Shown here: positions 38,483 through 48,524 of the stretch, in pieces
Position numbering within the stretch: position 1 is the stretch's first letter
How the letters are laid out: each line of letters begins with the position of its first letter
Source of the DNA: Sphingopyxis chilensis
Lineage (GTDB): Bacteria > Pseudomonadota > Alphaproteobacteria > Sphingomonadales > Sphingomonadaceae
NCBI RefSeq assembly: GCF_035930445.1
Contig: NZ_CP142394.1
Location: 715,501 to 779,500 of the forward strand
Length of the DNA: 64,000 nucleotides
Reading direction: 5' to 3'
Translations under genes and position numbers: made by a program
Notes under the pieces: model-generated
What the model was told of the DNA's origin: nothing
What the model saw: only the letters and a program-made list of their open reading frames with translations
The model's database searches: none

Positions 38483-38559
38483 GGGCGGCATTAACCGTTC
38501 AGCCGATCATACAAATCGACCCATTGTGGATTGTCGCGTTCAATCAGCGGTGGAAGCCT

Positions 38560-40206
38560 TTACAGCTCCTTCGACAATCGCTTGATATCATTGTTCAAAA
38601 TCTGGTCATTCTCCGAATAATCGACCGGGCAGTCGATCAGGTGCACCCCCGGAGTATCGCGCGTATGCGTGAGAAGTTCCTTCAGATGCGCCGCGCTTTC
38701 GACGCGGTGGCCGCTGGCTCCATAAGCCTCGGCATATTTGACGAAGTCGGGGTTGCCATAGGTCAGCCCCCAATCCTTGAAGCCCATGTTCGCCTGTTTC
38801 CAGCGGATCATGCCATAGCTGTTGTCGTTGAGGATCAGCACGGTGATGTTGAGGCCGAGGCGCACCGCGGTCTCCATCTCCTGACTGTTCATCATGAAGC
38901 CGCCGTCGCCGCAGATCGCCATGACTTTGCGCCCCGGATAGACCATCGCCGACATCATCGCGGACGGCAGCCCCGCGCCCATCGTCGCGAGCGCATTGTC
39001 GAGCAGCACCGTGTTCGGCTTGCACGCGGTATAGCCGCGCGCGAACCAGATCTTGTAGACGCCATTGTCGAGGCAGATGATCCCGTCGTCGGGCATCGCA
39101 TCGCGAACCGACTGCACCAGGTGCGGCGGAAAGATGGGGAAACGCTCGTCCTTCGCCAGCGACGCGGTATGCTCGACCTCGGCCTTGCGATAGGCGAGCA
39201 GGTGATCGAACTTCCACCCGCCGTTGGGGACGATGTCCTCCTTCATCTGCCAGACCGCGTTGGCGATGTCGCCGATCACCTCGATGTCGGGGAAATAGAC
39301 GGGATCGACCTCGGCGGTCTTGGTCGACACATGGATCACCGTCGGGCCGCCGCGCTGCATGAAGAAGGGCGGCTTTTCGATCACATCGTGACCAAGATTG
39401 ACGATGCAGTCGGACGCCTCGACCGCGCGGTGGACGAAATCGCCCGCGCTCAATGCTGCGCAGCCGAGGAATTTCGGGTGCCGCTCATCGATCACGCCCT
39501 TGCCGAGCTGCGTCGTCAGGAAGGGTATGCCGGTCTTTTCGATGAATTGCAGCAGCATCCGGCTCGTCATCGTGCGGTTCGCGCCCGCGCCGATCACCAG
39601 CACCGGCGACTTCGCATTTTCGAGCGCCTTCACCGCCTCGCGGATCGATTTGGAATCGGCGTTGGGGCGGCGTGAATGGCTGCGCTTCAACGGGGTCGAG
39701 TCGGTATGCTCGTCGGCGATATCCTCGGGCAGCTCGATATGCACCGCGCCGGGCTTTTCCTCTTCGGCGAGGCGGAAGGCTTCGCGCACGCGGCTCGGGA
39801 TATTGTCCGACGACGCCATCTGGTGCGTATATTTGGTGATCGGCCCCATCATCGCGACGACGTCGAGAATCTGGAAGCGGCCTTGCTTCGATTTCTTGAT
39901 CGGCTTTTGCCCGGTGATCATCATCATCGGCATGCCGCCCAATTGCGCATAGGCCGCCGCGGTAACGAAGTTCGTCGCGCCCGGCCCGAGCGTCGCAAGG
40001 CATACGCCGGTCTTGCCGGTATGGCGTCCGTATGTGGCGGCCATGAAGCCCGCGCCCTGCTCGTGCCGGGTCAGGATCAGCTTGATCTTGGTCGAGCGCG
40101 AAAGGCTGTCGAGGAAATCGAGATTTTCCTCGCCCGGAACGCCGAAAATATATTCGACGCCTTCTTCTTCCAGGCACTCGATGAACAGGTCGGATGCTTT
40201 TTTCAT
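38560..40206 (-). CDS. Acetolactate synthase-like TPP-dependent enzyme
   Basis: The 548-residue enzyme has the three domains of pyruvate-dependent ThDP enzymes: the N-terminal GVPGEENLDFLDSL with the active-site Glu in LTRHEQGAGFMAATYGR, a central domain with GAGANRTM, and the ThDP-binding GDGGFMMNSQEMETAVRLGLN. It resembles single-chain acetolactate synthases; no small regulatory subunit is adjacent. It may make acetolactate or a related 2-hydroxy-3-oxo acid. It is followed by an aldehyde dehydrogenase. The precise substrate is uncertain. Confidence 0.85.
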   Translation of the reverse strand: MKKASDLFIECLEEEGVEYIFGVPGEENLDFLDSLSRSTKIKLILTRHEQGAGFMAATYGRHTGKTGVCLATLGPGATNFVTAAAYAQLGGMPMMMITGQKPIKKSKQGRFQILDVVAMMGPITKYTHQMASSDNIPSRVREAFRLAEEEKPGAVHIELPEDIADEHTDSTPLKRSHSRRPNADSKSIREAVKALENAKSPVLVIGAGANRTMTSRMLLQFIEKTGIPFLTTQLGKGVIDERHPKFLGCAALSAGDFVHRAVEASDCIVNLGHDVIEKPPFFMQRGGPTVIHVSTKTAEVDPVYFPDIEVIGDIANAVWQMKEDIVPNGGWKFDHLLAYRKAEVEHTASLAKDERFPIFPPHLVQSVRDAMPDDGIICLDNGVYKIWFARGYTACKPNTVLLDNALATMGAGLPSAMMSAMVYPGRKVMAICGDGGFMMNSQEMETAVRLGLNITVLILNDNSYGMIRWKQANMGFKDWGLTYGNPDFVKYAEAYGASGHRVESAAHLKELLTHTRDTPGVHLIDCPVDYSENDQILNNDIKRLSKEL

Positions 40207-40481
40207 GCTAAAATCGCCCCCTCAGCCGCGCACCCCATCGGTGCGGCCTCACGTCATGCCGGCGACCTTCAGCATATATTTCGGCGCATTGGCTCTCGTC
40301 TTGGGCCGCGAGTCCCTGTTGCACCGGGAAGGGTTTGTAACGAGGGGGAAAGGGGTTGTCATCCGGCGATGCACCCTCGGGTTTCGGGCGGCATCGCCGC
40401 CTTTCGTAAAATGGTTGCAAAGCATGAATTCGATCCTATCCAGTCAACGCAGGGGAAAGCCAATTTCAAAGGGGGGTTTGA

Positions 40482-41054
40482 ATGCGTAAAGTGGCATTGG
40501 TCGTGCTGGGCGCGACGATGATGATGACGTCTGCTGCAGTATCGGCAAAGGAAAAAGAACCGAAGCCGGTAGAACTGAGCGAGGTGCAGCTGGACGCGCT
40601 GCAAAAACGCGAAATCCAGGGGGGTGTCGACATCGTTTTCCGTTCATCCATATCTGCGCTGCAGGAGATGGGTTACGTCAACATCAACGCAAGCAAGGAT
40701 GCGGGAACAATAACGGCAGAGACCGATGCGAAATCAAAGCTGGTCTATAATATATTCTGGGGGTTTGGTAAGAAGAAACTGACCCAGGTCGCGTCCATAT
40801 TCGTCGAGCCAATCTCGCCCGCGCTGACCCGTATGTCGATCAAACTGCAGACGGTCGAAGCCAAGGCGCGCATGGGATCCTCCTATTCGGACGGAAAGCC
40901 CGTGGCGTTTGCCGAGCCCTATAATGCCTTCCATGCCGAGTTCGACAAGGCGCTGGCTGTGCGGATGGCCGAGACGACGCCGGTAGCTCCGATCGCGCCC
41001 GCGGCGGAACCGGTCGCCACCGCCGCCGCGATCCCGGTCGAGCCGGCAAACTGA
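40482..41054 (+). CDS. Secreted protein of unknown function
   Basis: A 190-residue protein with a signal peptide (VALVVLGATMMMTSAAVSA). The mature part has a DIVFRSSISALQEMGYVNINASKDAGTITAE-like pattern that resembles small domains in lipid- or envelope-associated proteins, and the C-terminal about 25 residues are Pro/Ala-rich. GGGGGG precedes the ATG at 40482. It stands alone. A TTGCAA with TATCCA 16 bases apart, about 40415-40440, is a possible promoter. Confidence 0.7.
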   Translation: MRKVALVVLGATMMMTSAAVSAKEKEPKPVELSEVQLDALQKREIQGGVDIVFRSSISALQEMGYVNINASKDAGTITAETDAKSKLVYNIFWGFGKKKLTQVASIFVEPISPALTRMSIKLQTVEAKARMGSSYSDGKPVAFAEPYNAFHAEFDKALAVRMAETTPVAPIAPAAEPVATAAAIPVEPAN

Positions 41055-41103
41055 GAATTCGTGATCTTGTCCGGGCGCGCCGCATCGCGTGCCCGGTCGC
41101 CCC

Positions 41104-42927
41104 TCAATCGATATCGAACAGCCCTGCCAATTGCTCGACCATCGTCCCGCCCAATTGTTCGGCGTCCATGATCGTCACCGCGCGGCTGTAATAACGCGTC
41201 ACGTCGTGCCCGATGCCGATCGCGCACAGCTCGACCGGCGAGCGGTTTTCGATCCATTCGATCACCTGGCGAAGGTGCTGATCCAGATAGGCGCCGTGGT
41301 TCACCGACAGCGTGCTGTCGTCGACCGGCGCGCCGTCGCTGATCACCATCAGGATGCGGCGTTCCTCGGGGCGATTGATGATGCGATGGTGCGCCCACAT
41401 CAGCGCCTCGCCGTCGATATTCTCTTTCAGCAGCCCCTCGCGCATCATCAACCCCAGAGACTTGCGCGCGCGGCGATAGGGCTCGTCCGCCGGCTTGTAG
41501 ATGATGTGCCTGAGGTCATTGAGGCGGCCGGGGTGCGCAGGGCGCCCCGCGGCTAGCCAGTCCTCGCGGCTCTGCCCGCCCTTCCACGTCCGCGTGGTAA
41601 AGCCGAGGATTTCGGTCTTCACGCCGCAGCGTTCGAGCGTGCGCGCGAGGATGTCGGCGCTGATCGCGGCGATGCTGATCGGCCGCCCGCGCATCGACCC
41701 CGAATTATCGATGAGTAGGGTGACGACGGTATCGCGGAAATCGGTATCGCGCTCGATCTTGTAGGAGAGCGACTGGCCCGGCGAGACGATGACGCGCGCA
41801 AGCCGTGCGGCGTCGAGCTGGCCTTCCTCCTGGTCGAAATCCCACGCGCGGTTCTGCTGCGCCATCAACCGGCGCTGGAGGCGGTTCGCGAGTTTGGTCA
41901 CCGCGCCCTGCAGATGCGTCATCTGCTGGTCGAGATAGGCGCGCAGGCGGGTGAGTTCATCGGCATCGCACAGCTCGGTCGCGGCGACGATCTCGTCATG
42001 CTTTTCGGTGAAGCGCAGATAGTTGAAATCGGGAATGTCGCTCGGCAGGCGGTTGGGACGCACCGGCAGCATCCCCTCGTCGCCTTCGCCGCCCATTTCG
42101 GGTTCGCCGTCGGCCTCCATTTCCTGTGCGTCGGGGTCGCTGTCGCCGTCGTCGGCCTGATCGCCCGCCATTTCGGCGCGCGCATCGACCTGGCTTTCGC
42201 CGGCGCCGCCGTCTTCGCTTTCCTGCTCTTCCTGGCTCTCTTCGGCCTCGCTCTCATCCTGCTCGCCGCCGTCCTCGCTGCCCTCCTCGAGCGGCTCGTC
42301 GCTCTGAATGAGGTCGAGGTGGCGCAGCGCCAGTTTCGCGGTTTCGGCAAAGGCCGCCTGATCGTCGAGCAGCATCGACAGCGCGGTGAGGTCGCCGCCC
42401 GCCTCGTTGGTGATCCATTCGCGCACAAGCGAAAGGCCGGTTTCGGTCCCCTGCGGCGCCTGCTCGCCGGTCAGCGCCTCGCGCAGCATCAGTTCGAGCG
42501 CGCTCGAAATGGGTACGTCTTCACGATTCTGGGCCCGGCTGATCGGATCGCTACGCATCCGCATCGCGAGGCTGGCCGCCAGATTGCCGCGCATCCCGTT
42601 CATATGCCGCGCGCCCAGCGCCTCGACGCGCGCGCGCTCCATCGCGTCGAAGGCCGCGGCGGCGACGGGTTCGGCGGGGCGGGCGGCATTATGGATCTTG
42701 TCGCTGTGATGCTTCATCCGCAGCGCATAAGCGTCCGCGAAACCTCGCGCCTCGGCGACCTGGTCGGCGGGCAATGTGCGCGACGGCGTCGGCACCTTGA
42801 TCGCCTTGCCGACCTGCGCCGGCGCGTCGGCGGTGAAGCCGACCTCGACCTCGGCATCGCGCGTCACCGCGCGCGCGACGCTCGACAGCGCGGCCTTGAA
42901 ATCGTCGAGGGGAGTGGAGGCAGACAT
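41104..42927 (-). CDS. cobT: Cobaltochelatase subunit CobT
   Basis: The 607-residue protein has the CobT layout: an N-terminal helical domain, a long acidic stretch rich in Glu/Asp/Ser around residues 200-290, and a C-terminal von Willebrand A domain whose metal site begins [18 protein letters not shown] near residue 405. With CobS and CobN it inserts cobalt into hydrogenobyrinate diamide in the aerobic B12 route. CobN is not in the window. A transporter and a hydrolase lie between cobT and cobS, although both are on the same strand. Confidence 0.92.
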   Translation of the reverse strand: MSASTPLDDFKAALSSVARAVTRDAEVEVGFTADAPAQVGKAIKVPTPSRTLPADQVAEARGFADAYALRMKHHSDKIHNAARPAEPVAAAAFDAMERARVEALGARHMNGMRGNLAASLAMRMRSDPISRAQNREDVPISSALELMLREALTGEQAPQGTETGLSLVREWITNEAGGDLTALSMLLDDQAAFAETAKLALRHLDLIQSDEPLEEGSEDGGEQDESEAEESQEEQESEDGGAGESQVDARAEMAGDQADDGDSDPDAQEMEADGEPEMGGEGDEGMLPVRPNRLPSDIPDFNYLRFTEKHDEIVAATELCDADELTRLRAYLDQQMTHLQGAVTKLANRLQRRLMAQQNRAWDFDQEEGQLDAARLARVIVSPGQSLSYKIERDTDFRDTVVTLLIDNSGSMRGRPISIAAISADILARTLERCGVKTEILGFTTRTWKGGQSREDWLAAGRPAHPGRLNDLRHIIYKPADEPYRRARKSLGLMMREGLLKENIDGEALMWAHHRIINRPEERRILMVISDGAPVDDSTLSVNHGAYLDQHLRQVIEWIENRSPVELCAIGIGHDVTRYYSRAVTIMDAEQLGGTMVEQLAGLFDID

Positions 42928-42976
42928 TTCGAATCGGCTCTAACCGGCTTTGGGTGCCGAAGGAAATCCCTTTCAT

Positions 42977-43050
42977 CGTCACCCCGGGCTTGATTGGGGT
43001 TCCATGGCTTCACCGGCGGAAATGGGCCCCGGATCAAGTCCGCGGTGACG
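42977..43050. repeat. REP-like inverted repeat, family C copy 1
   Basis: CGTCACCCCGGGCTTGAT and ATCAAGTCCGCGGTGACG are imperfect mirror arms around a short spacer. A diverged relative is at 56477-56549. It lies between divergent genes. Confidence 0.75.
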
Positions 43051-43121
43051 AAAGTGGGTGTAGGCCGGGGCATAGCTAAGCTCGCTTGACGCCAAGCGAA
43101 GGCGGGAGCATCCGGCGCAAT

Positions 43122-44342
43122 ATGAGCTCCCTCGCACTTTTCCCCATGAAACGCCCCTGGGTCGTCATCGCCTGCGCGGCCTTCATCGTCACCTTGGCAA
43201 TGGGCGTGCGCCAGTCGTTCGGCCTGTTCCTGCCGCAAATGAGCGTCGATATCGGCATCAGCCGCTCTGACTTCGGCCTCGCGATGGCGCTCCAGAACCT
43301 GCTCTTCGGCCTTGTTCAGCCCTTCGTCGGCGCGCTTGCCGACAAGCATGGCGCGGGGCGCGTCGTGCTCGCGGGCGCGCTACTCTATGCGCTCGGGCTG
43401 ATCGGTGCGGCCTTCGCGACCGACGCGATCGGACTCCATATCAGCTTCGGCCTGCTCATCGGCATGGCGCAGTCGGCGACGACCTTCGTCGTCGTGCTCG
43501 GCGCCGTCGGACGCGTCGTCAGCCCAGAGAAGCGCAGCGGTGCGTTCGGCATCGTCACCGCGGGCGGCTCGCTCGGCCAGTTCCTCGTCGTCCCGCTGGC
43601 GTCGATGCTGCTCGGCGACATCGGTTATCATCAGACGCTGTGGATCATGGCCGGGCTCGTCGCGCTGTGCGGGCTACTCGCGATCGGTGTCGCGGGTCGC
43701 ACTGACGGCGAAGGGGGCCTGACCCTGGAAGTCGAGCAAAGCGCGCGCGAGGCGCTGCGCGAGGCGGCGGGACACCGCGGCTACTGGCTGCTCAACGCGG
43801 GCTTCTTCGTCTGCGGTTTCCATATCGCCTTTATCGCGACGCACCTGCCGGCCTATCTCGACGACAAGGGACTGGGCATCGAAATCGGCGCGCAGGTGCT
43901 CGCGCTCGTCGGGCTTTTCAACATCCTCGGTTCGTACGTGTTCGGCCGCGCGGGCGATTTGCTGCGACAGAAATATGTGCTGTCGGCGCTCTACACCGCG
44001 CGCTCGGCGGTGATCGCGCTCTTTCTCTTCCTGCCCTTGAACCATGCGAGCGCGCTCGTCTTCGCGGGCGCGATGGGCTTCCTCTGGCTGGGCACGGTGC
44101 CGCTCACCAGCGGGATCGTCGGGCGGATCTTCGGCATCCGCTACCTTTCGATGCTTTACGGCATCGTCTTTCTCAGCCACCAGCTCGGCAGCTTCTTCGG
44201 CGCGTGGATGGCGGGGCTGATCTTCGACGCTACCGGCAGCTATAATATCGCCTGGGGCTTCTCGATCGCGCTCGGGCTGTTCGCGGGGCTCGTCCACTTG
44301 CCGATCGCCGACGCGCCCGTCACACGGCTGAAGCCAGCATGA
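43122..44342 (+). CDS. MFS transporter
   Basis: The 406-residue protein has 12 predicted membrane helices. Conserved are VRQSFGLFLPQMSVDIGISRSDFGLAMALQN and the cytoplasmic loop ADKHGAGRVVLAGALL, typical of monocarboxylate-type (OFA-like) MFS exporters/importers. The ATG at 43122 is used; a later ATG at 43143 would start MKRPW. The substrate is unknown. Its stop overlaps the next gene by four bases. Confidence 0.87.
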   Translation: MSSLALFPMKRPWVVIACAAFIVTLAMGVRQSFGLFLPQMSVDIGISRSDFGLAMALQNLLFGLVQPFVGALADKHGAGRVVLAGALLYALGLIGAAFATDAIGLHISFGLLIGMAQSATTFVVVLGAVGRVVSPEKRSGAFGIVTAGGSLGQFLVVPLASMLLGDIGYHQTLWIMAGLVALCGLLAIGVAGRTDGEGGLTLEVEQSAREALREAAGHRGYWLLNAGFFVCGFHIAFIATHLPAYLDDKGLGIEIGAQVLALVGLFNILGSYVFGRAGDLLRQKYVLSALYTARSAVIALFLFLPLNHASALVFAGAMGFLWLGTVPLTSGIVGRIFGIRYLSMLYGIVFLSHQLGSFFGAWMAGLIFDATGSYNIAWGFSIALGLFAGLVHLPIADAPVTRLKPA

Positions 44343-44470
44343 AGCTGGCGCGGCAGGACTGGGTCGCGCTCGCGCTCTTCACTCTGATCGCGCTTGGCGG
44401 GCTTTGGCTCTGGACCGGTGAGGGGCCGGTCGTCTGGCTCACCAATTTCGCGATCATGTGCGGCTTTTAG
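44339..44470 (+). CDS. 43-residue membrane protein coupled to the MFS transporter
   Basis: The ATG overlaps the transporter stop (ATGA), and the frame is open for 43 codons to TAG at 44468. The product has one hydrophobic segment, VALALFTLIALGGLWLW, then a second hydrophobic stretch near the C-terminus. It could be a small membrane partner or just a tail gene. It is supported only by its coupling and composition. Confidence 0.55.
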   Translation: MKLARQDWVALALFTLIALGGLWLWTGEGPVVWLTNFAIMCGF

Positions 44471-44474
44471 GGTC

Positions 44475-45674
44475 TTACTGCGGCTCTTCGACTTCGGGCG
44501 TCCGCTGGCAGATCGCATCGTCGCCATCCTTCGGCACCGTCGGATCGGGCATCAGGCGGAAGACATGCGACCACTCCGTCGCGACGCGCTCGGGCCGCGT
44601 GCGCTTGTTCGCGACCACATCGATGAAATCGCGGCACACGACGGCGCTGCGCAGGAAATTGCTGTGTCCGGTCGATCCGCGCGAGACGTCGGTCGTGTCG
44701 ATCACGATCAGCCCCGGGCGTGCGACGGGATAGCAGCGTTCGGGGAGCCCCTTGGCTTTCAGCGCGGCGGCCTCGAACGGGTTGAAGCAATAGGGCGAGC
44801 CGAGCCGCGGATAGCCGTGGATCGCGCGCGATGCGGCGAGCGCCTTGTCGGCGCGCGAGACATAGGCGGTGATCCGGCGGCCCACCGCCACGCGTCGCGC
44901 CGACAACACTTCTTCCTCGATATCGCGCTCGAACGTCTCGCGGTCGATATCGGGCGAGGCGAGGATGATGTTCGAGATATTGCTGCTGTCGGCGCTGCTC
45001 GACGTGCGGTCGACATAGGCGACCGCCGGGATGACCAGCCGCGCGCCGAGCGAGTGCGAGACGACGACGATCTCCTTGACCCAGCTTTGTTCGGCAAGCG
45101 ACTTCAGGAAATCGCGGAAATTGCGGACGTCGTGATACATGTTCGTCTCGTCGACGACATAGCTCAGAAATTTGCCCTGCGACGGCCAGCTATATTCGAT
45201 GATCGGGCCGTCGAAGCCCGTCATCCGCGCGATCTGCGCGGCGTCCTTCGACGTCGTCGAAAAATTCTCGCGGTAACCGTGGACATAGAGCAATACGCGC
45301 CCTTGCCTGCGGTCGGTTTCGGCCTGCAGCGCGCGCCACCAGTCGGCCGAGGTCTGGAAGGCGAGCGGGGGCAGGAAGCGCTTCTTCTTGCCTACCATGA
45401 CGTCGCGCGGCGCATCGAAGCGCCCGTAACGTATCTGGTCGCCCCGATGACGAAGCAGCTCGATCTCGCTCGTGCGGCAGTCGGGCAGGCGGCTCGTGGC
45501 GAAGAAATAGGGTAGCGCGGCGTCATCGACCGCCGTGCCGGACTGCGCGGTGCAGCGCGGGTCGGCGACATAGTCGGCGTGGCGGATCTTGCCATAATCG
45601 ACCGCCGCGATGCTGCACCCCGACAGCGTCAGCGCGGCGCCGAACGCCACCGTCAGGTGGCGCAGCCGCATCAT
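44475..45674 (-). CDS. Alpha/beta hydrolase lipoprotein (DUF900-type)
   Basis: The 399-residue protein has a lipobox ([12 protein letters not shown], about residues 9-20), so it is probably attached to the outer membrane or periplasmic face. The catalytic part has [30 protein letters not shown] and the nucleophile elbow [13 protein letters not shown], the pattern of DUF900 family hydrolases. The ATG at 45674 overlaps the cobS stop (ATGA), so it is coupled to cobS, which is unexpected for a cobaltochelatase gene. Substrate unknown. Confidence 0.83.
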   Translation of the reverse strand: MMRLRHLTVAFGAALTLSGCSIAAVDYGKIRHADYVADPRCTAQSGTAVDDAALPYFFATSRLPDCRTSEIELLRHRGDQIRYGRFDAPRDVMVGKKKRFLPPLAFQTSADWWRALQAETDRRQGRVLLYVHGYRENFSTTSKDAAQIARMTGFDGPIIEYSWPSQGKFLSYVVDETNMYHDVRNFRDFLKSLAEQSWVKEIVVVSHSLGARLVIPAVAYVDRTSSSADSSNISNIILASPDIDRETFERDIEEEVLSARRVAVGRRITAYVSRADKALAASRAIHGYPRLGSPYCFNPFEAAALKAKGLPERCYPVARPGLIVIDTTDVSRGSTGHSNFLRSAVVCRDFIDVVANKRTRPERVATEWSHVFRLMPDPTVPKDGDDAICQRTPEVEEPQ

Positions 45675-46660
45675 TTGCCGATCACGCTCTCGGGCAGGTC
45701 TTCGCCGAACACGCGCTGATAATATTCGGCGACGATCATCCGTTCGGCCTCGTCGCACTTGTTGAGGAACGAGAGGCGGAACGCGAAACCGATATTGTTG
45801 AAGATCGCGGTGTTCTGCGCCCAGCTGATCACGGTGCGGGGCGACATCACGGTCGATATATCGCCATTGATGAAACCCTGGCGCGTCAGGTCCGCGACCT
45901 TGACCATATTGGCGACGGTCGTGTCGTCGGTGTTCGGTACCTTGGCGAGGACGATCGCGCTTTCGGTCGCGGCGGGGAGGTAGTTCAGCGTGACGACGAT
46001 GTTCCAGCGGTCCATCTGGCCCTGGTTGATCTGCTGCGTCCCGTGATACAGCCCGCTCGTGTCGCCGAGCCCGACGGTGTTCGCGGTCGAGAAGAGGCGG
46101 AAATAGGGGTTCGGGCGGATGACCCGGTTCTGGTCGAGCAGCGTCAGCTTGCCCTCGGTCTCGAGCACGCGCTGGATCACGAACATCACATCGGGACGCC
46201 CGGCGTCATATTCGTCGAAGACGAGCGCGGTCGGGGTCTGCAGCGCCCAGGGGAGCAGGCCTTCGCGAAATTCGGTGACCTGCTGGCCGTCGCGGAGCAC
46301 GATTGCGTCGCGGCCGACCAGGTCGATACGGCTGATATGCGCGTCGAGGTTGACACGGATGCACGGCCATTTCAGCCGCGCCGCGACCTGTTCGATATGC
46401 GTCGACTTGCCGGTGCCGTGATAGCCCTGCACCATCACGCGACGGTTGTATTTGAAGCCCGCGAGGATCGCGAGCGTCGTGTCGCCGTCGAAGACATAGG
46501 CGGGGTCCAGGTCGGGGACGCGCTCGTCGGCCTCGCTGAACGCGGGCACCTTCATGTCGATATCGACCCCGAACACCTCGCGCGCGTCGATCTCGACATC
46601 GGGCGCCGAAAGGAGCGTCGAGCCGTGATGGTCGGGAAGGCTGTTCGGGATATCGGTCAT
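45671..46660 (-). CDS. cobS: Cobaltochelatase subunit CobS
   Basis: The 329-residue AAA+ protein has Walker [19 protein letters not shown], Walker [15 protein letters not shown] and [13 protein letters not shown] sensor sequence [11 protein letters not shown]. CobS forms the motor ring that works with CobT and CobN. The ATG at 46660 follows a family-typical start ([13 protein letters not shown]). It is the start of a two-gene unit with the DUF900 lipoprotein. Confidence 0.92.
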   Translation of the reverse strand: MTDIPNSLPDHHGSTLLSAPDVEIDAREVFGVDIDMKVPAFSEADERVPDLDPAYVFDGDTTLAILAGFKYNRRVMVQGYHGTGKSTHIEQVAARLKWPCIRVNLDAHISRIDLVGRDAIVLRDGQQVTEFREGLLPWALQTPTALVFDEYDAGRPDVMFVIQRVLETEGKLTLLDQNRVIRPNPYFRLFSTANTVGLGDTSGLYHGTQQINQGQMDRWNIVVTLNYLPAATESAIVLAKVPNTDDTTVANMVKVADLTRQGFINGDISTVMSPRTVISWAQNTAIFNNIGFAFRLSFLNKCDEAERMIVAEYYQRVFGEDLPESVIGK

Positions 46661-46751
46661 GGCAAAGTCCAGCAAGCAAACGGGGAGAGTCGCCGCCGGG
46701 CGGCGCTTCGGCTGTCGCGGTATCGTCATGGGTTGCGGCTTGCAACGCCTT

Positions 46752-47189
46752 TCAGAGCAGACCCAGCGCCTTCATCACCGCCGACTGGTCGTAATAGGGA
46801 CGTTCGCAGACAATCTTGTCGCTGCCGTTCGCGAACTCGAAGCTCGCCGCCATGCGGATGCGGAACGCCTTGCCCGTCGGTTCGATCGTCCGCACGCCAA
46901 GCTTCAGCGGGCCAAGATGCGTGCCGGTCAGCCAGAATTCGACGAGCACCGTGTTCGTCGCGGCGTCGGCGGCGATCGCGATGACCTCGTTCGCCTGGTC
47001 CGGAAAGGGCTCGCGCGAGGACGCGAAATAGGATCTGACCGCCGCCTCGCCGTCGAAGATCGTCCCGGGGCCCATCAGTTCGTAACGCGGATGGTCGAAG
47101 GTCGCGAGAACACCGTCCCAATCGTGCGTGATCTCAAGCGCCATGTGGCGGCGCACCACCGCGATCCGTGCTTCATCCAGGTCGGTCAT
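46752..47189 (-). CDS. SnoaL/NTF2-like protein
   Basis: The 145-residue protein has the NTF2-like cone fold pattern: an N-terminal helix [41 protein letters not shown] and alternating strands. Members include polyketide cyclases and steroid isomerase relatives, but many are unassigned. It lies between the J-domain protein gene (10 bases) and cobS on the same strand. Function unknown. Confidence 0.78.
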   Translation of the reverse strand: MTDLDEARIAVVRRHMALEITHDWDGVLATFDHPRYELMGPGTIFDGEAAVRSYFASSREPFPDQANEVIAIAADAATNTVLVEFWLTGTHLGPLKLGVRTIEPTGKAFRIRMAASFEFANGSDKIVCERPYYDQSAVMKALGLL

Positions 47190-47199
47190 CGCGCCTCTC

Positions 47200-47820
47200 C
47201 TATGCGAACGCCTTGCTCTTCCTCAGCAGTTGATAGGCCCCCACTACCTGACCCAGACGGGTTTCGAAACTGCGATCGCCGCCATTCCGGTCGGGATGAT
47301 ATTTGCGCACCAACTCGCTGTAGCGGCGTCGCAGCGCCGCGCGGTCGGCGTCGGCGGGAAGCGCCATCAACTGCATCGCGTCCTGCTCGTCGCGCGACAG
47401 GCCGGGATTGGCCGCCTCGCGCCGCGCCGCGTCCATGCGTTGCCGGAACCGCGCACCGAGCGCGTCCATCGGATCCTTGAAATCGGCCCAGCGCGGCGGC
47501 AGGTCGGCGCTGCCCGCAGGGCGAAATGCGCGACTTTCGGTCTCCCACCCGGCGGTCGGCGATTGCGCCGCCATGATCTGGTCGGCGCTCATGCCTTCGA
47601 AGAAATTATAGCCGGCGTTGAATTCGCGCACATGGTCGAGGCACAGCCAGCGATAGGGCGGCGGGCCGTCGGCCGAGCGGTGCGACGATACGGGTGCGCG
47701 AAACTCGCCGGCTTCGCGGCAGCCGGGTGCGGCGCAGCGTTCCTCGCGGGGGACGCGACCATGGAATCGGGAGGGGCGGGCGGAAGACGGCACGAGAGGC
47801 TTTCGGAATCGGAGCGGCAA
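47200..47820 (-). CDS. J-domain (DnaJ-like) protein
   Basis: The 206-residue protein has a C-terminal J domain with LRRRYSELVRKYHPDRNGGD, including the HPD motif that stimulates DnaK, and an N-terminal part with CAAPGCREAGE and WLCLDHVREFN whose cysteines may bind zinc. The start is a TTG at 47820 with an upstream divergent BolA gene. It is a standard neighbour of cobS and bolA in alphaproteobacteria. The client is unknown. Confidence 0.85.
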   Translation of the reverse strand: MPLRFRKPLVPSSARPSRFHGRVPREERCAAPGCREAGEFRAPVSSHRSADGPPPYRWLCLDHVREFNAGYNFFEGMSADQIMAAQSPTAGWETESRAFRPAGSADLPPRWADFKDPMDALGARFRQRMDAARREAANPGLSRDEQDAMQLMALPADADRAALRRRYSELVRKYHPDRNGGDRSFETRLGQVVGAYQLLRKSKAFA

Positions 47821-47862
47821 GCTGATCTTTGGGAGGCCTTATAATTTGGCGACGGAGCGCTT

Positions 47863-48153
47863 ATGGTCAACCCCATGAGCAACAAAGGCCCCGTACAGCA
47901 AGAGATGGAAAGCCTGCTCGCCGCAGCCTTTCCCGACGCAAATTTCATCCTGAGCAACGACAGCGCCAGCCATCACGGCCATGCCGGTGACGACGGCAGC
48001 GGCGAATCGCATTTCAGCCTGAGCATCGAGTGGGCCGGCTTTGCGGGAATGAACCGCGTAATGCGCCAGCGGACGGTAAACAAGGCGCTCGGCGATCTGC
48101 CGGGCCAGCGCGTCCATGCGCTGGCGATCCGCGCGACCGCGCCGGGAGAATGA
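47863..48153 (+). CDS. bolA: BolA-family protein
   Basis: The 96-residue protein has the BolA pattern (MESLLAAAFPDANFILSNDSASHHGH and SIEWAGFAGMNRVMRQRTVNKAL with a conserved His). BolA proteins pair with monothiol glutaredoxins in iron-sulfur trafficking. The ATG at 47863 follows GGAG; MSNKGPV at 47875 is an alternative. It is the first gene of a probable operon with the cupin and pirin genes, coupled by overlap. Confidence 0.88.
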   Translation: MVNPMSNKGPVQQEMESLLAAAFPDANFILSNDSASHHGHAGDDGSGESHFSLSIEWAGFAGMNRVMRQRTVNKALGDLPGQRVHALAIRATAPGE

Positions 48154-48155
48154 CG

Positions 48156-48524
48156 ATGGCGGACAAGGTCAACCTGGCCGAAGCCTTCGCCAAAATCGCC
48201 GATGCGTGGAACCCGCGCGTCGCGGGCGACATCAATAATTTCCAGGTCAAGCTGGTGAAGCTCGACGGCAAGTTCGACTGGCATCATCATGACACCGAGG
48301 ACGAGTTGTTCCTCGTCGTCGCCGGCCGGATGAAGATGGCGTTTCAGGGTCGCGACGTGATCGTCGAGCCCGGCGAATTCATCATCGTGCCGCACGGCAC
48401 CGAACATTGCCCCGAGGCGCTGGACGGCGAATGTCACGTCGTCCTGCTCGAACCCAATTCGACGCGCAACACCGGCAATGTCGAAACCGAAAAGACCCGA
48501 AAGACGCTGGAAAGGCTCGATTGA
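48156..48524 (+). CDS. Cupin-domain protein
   Basis: The 122-residue single-domain cupin has the metal motif WHHHDTEDELFLVVAGRM and IVEPGEFIIVPHGTEH, so it should bind a metal in a small beta barrel. GGGAG ends six bases before the ATG at 48156; an ATG at 48150 overlapping the bolA stop would add two residues. Its stop overlaps the next start by one base. Function unknown. Confidence 0.82.
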   Translation: MADKVNLAEAFAKIADAWNPRVAGDINNFQVKLVKLDGKFDWHHHDTEDELFLVVAGRMKMAFQGRDVIVEPGEFIIVPHGTEHCPEALDGECHVVLLEPNSTRNTGNVETEKTRKTLERLD

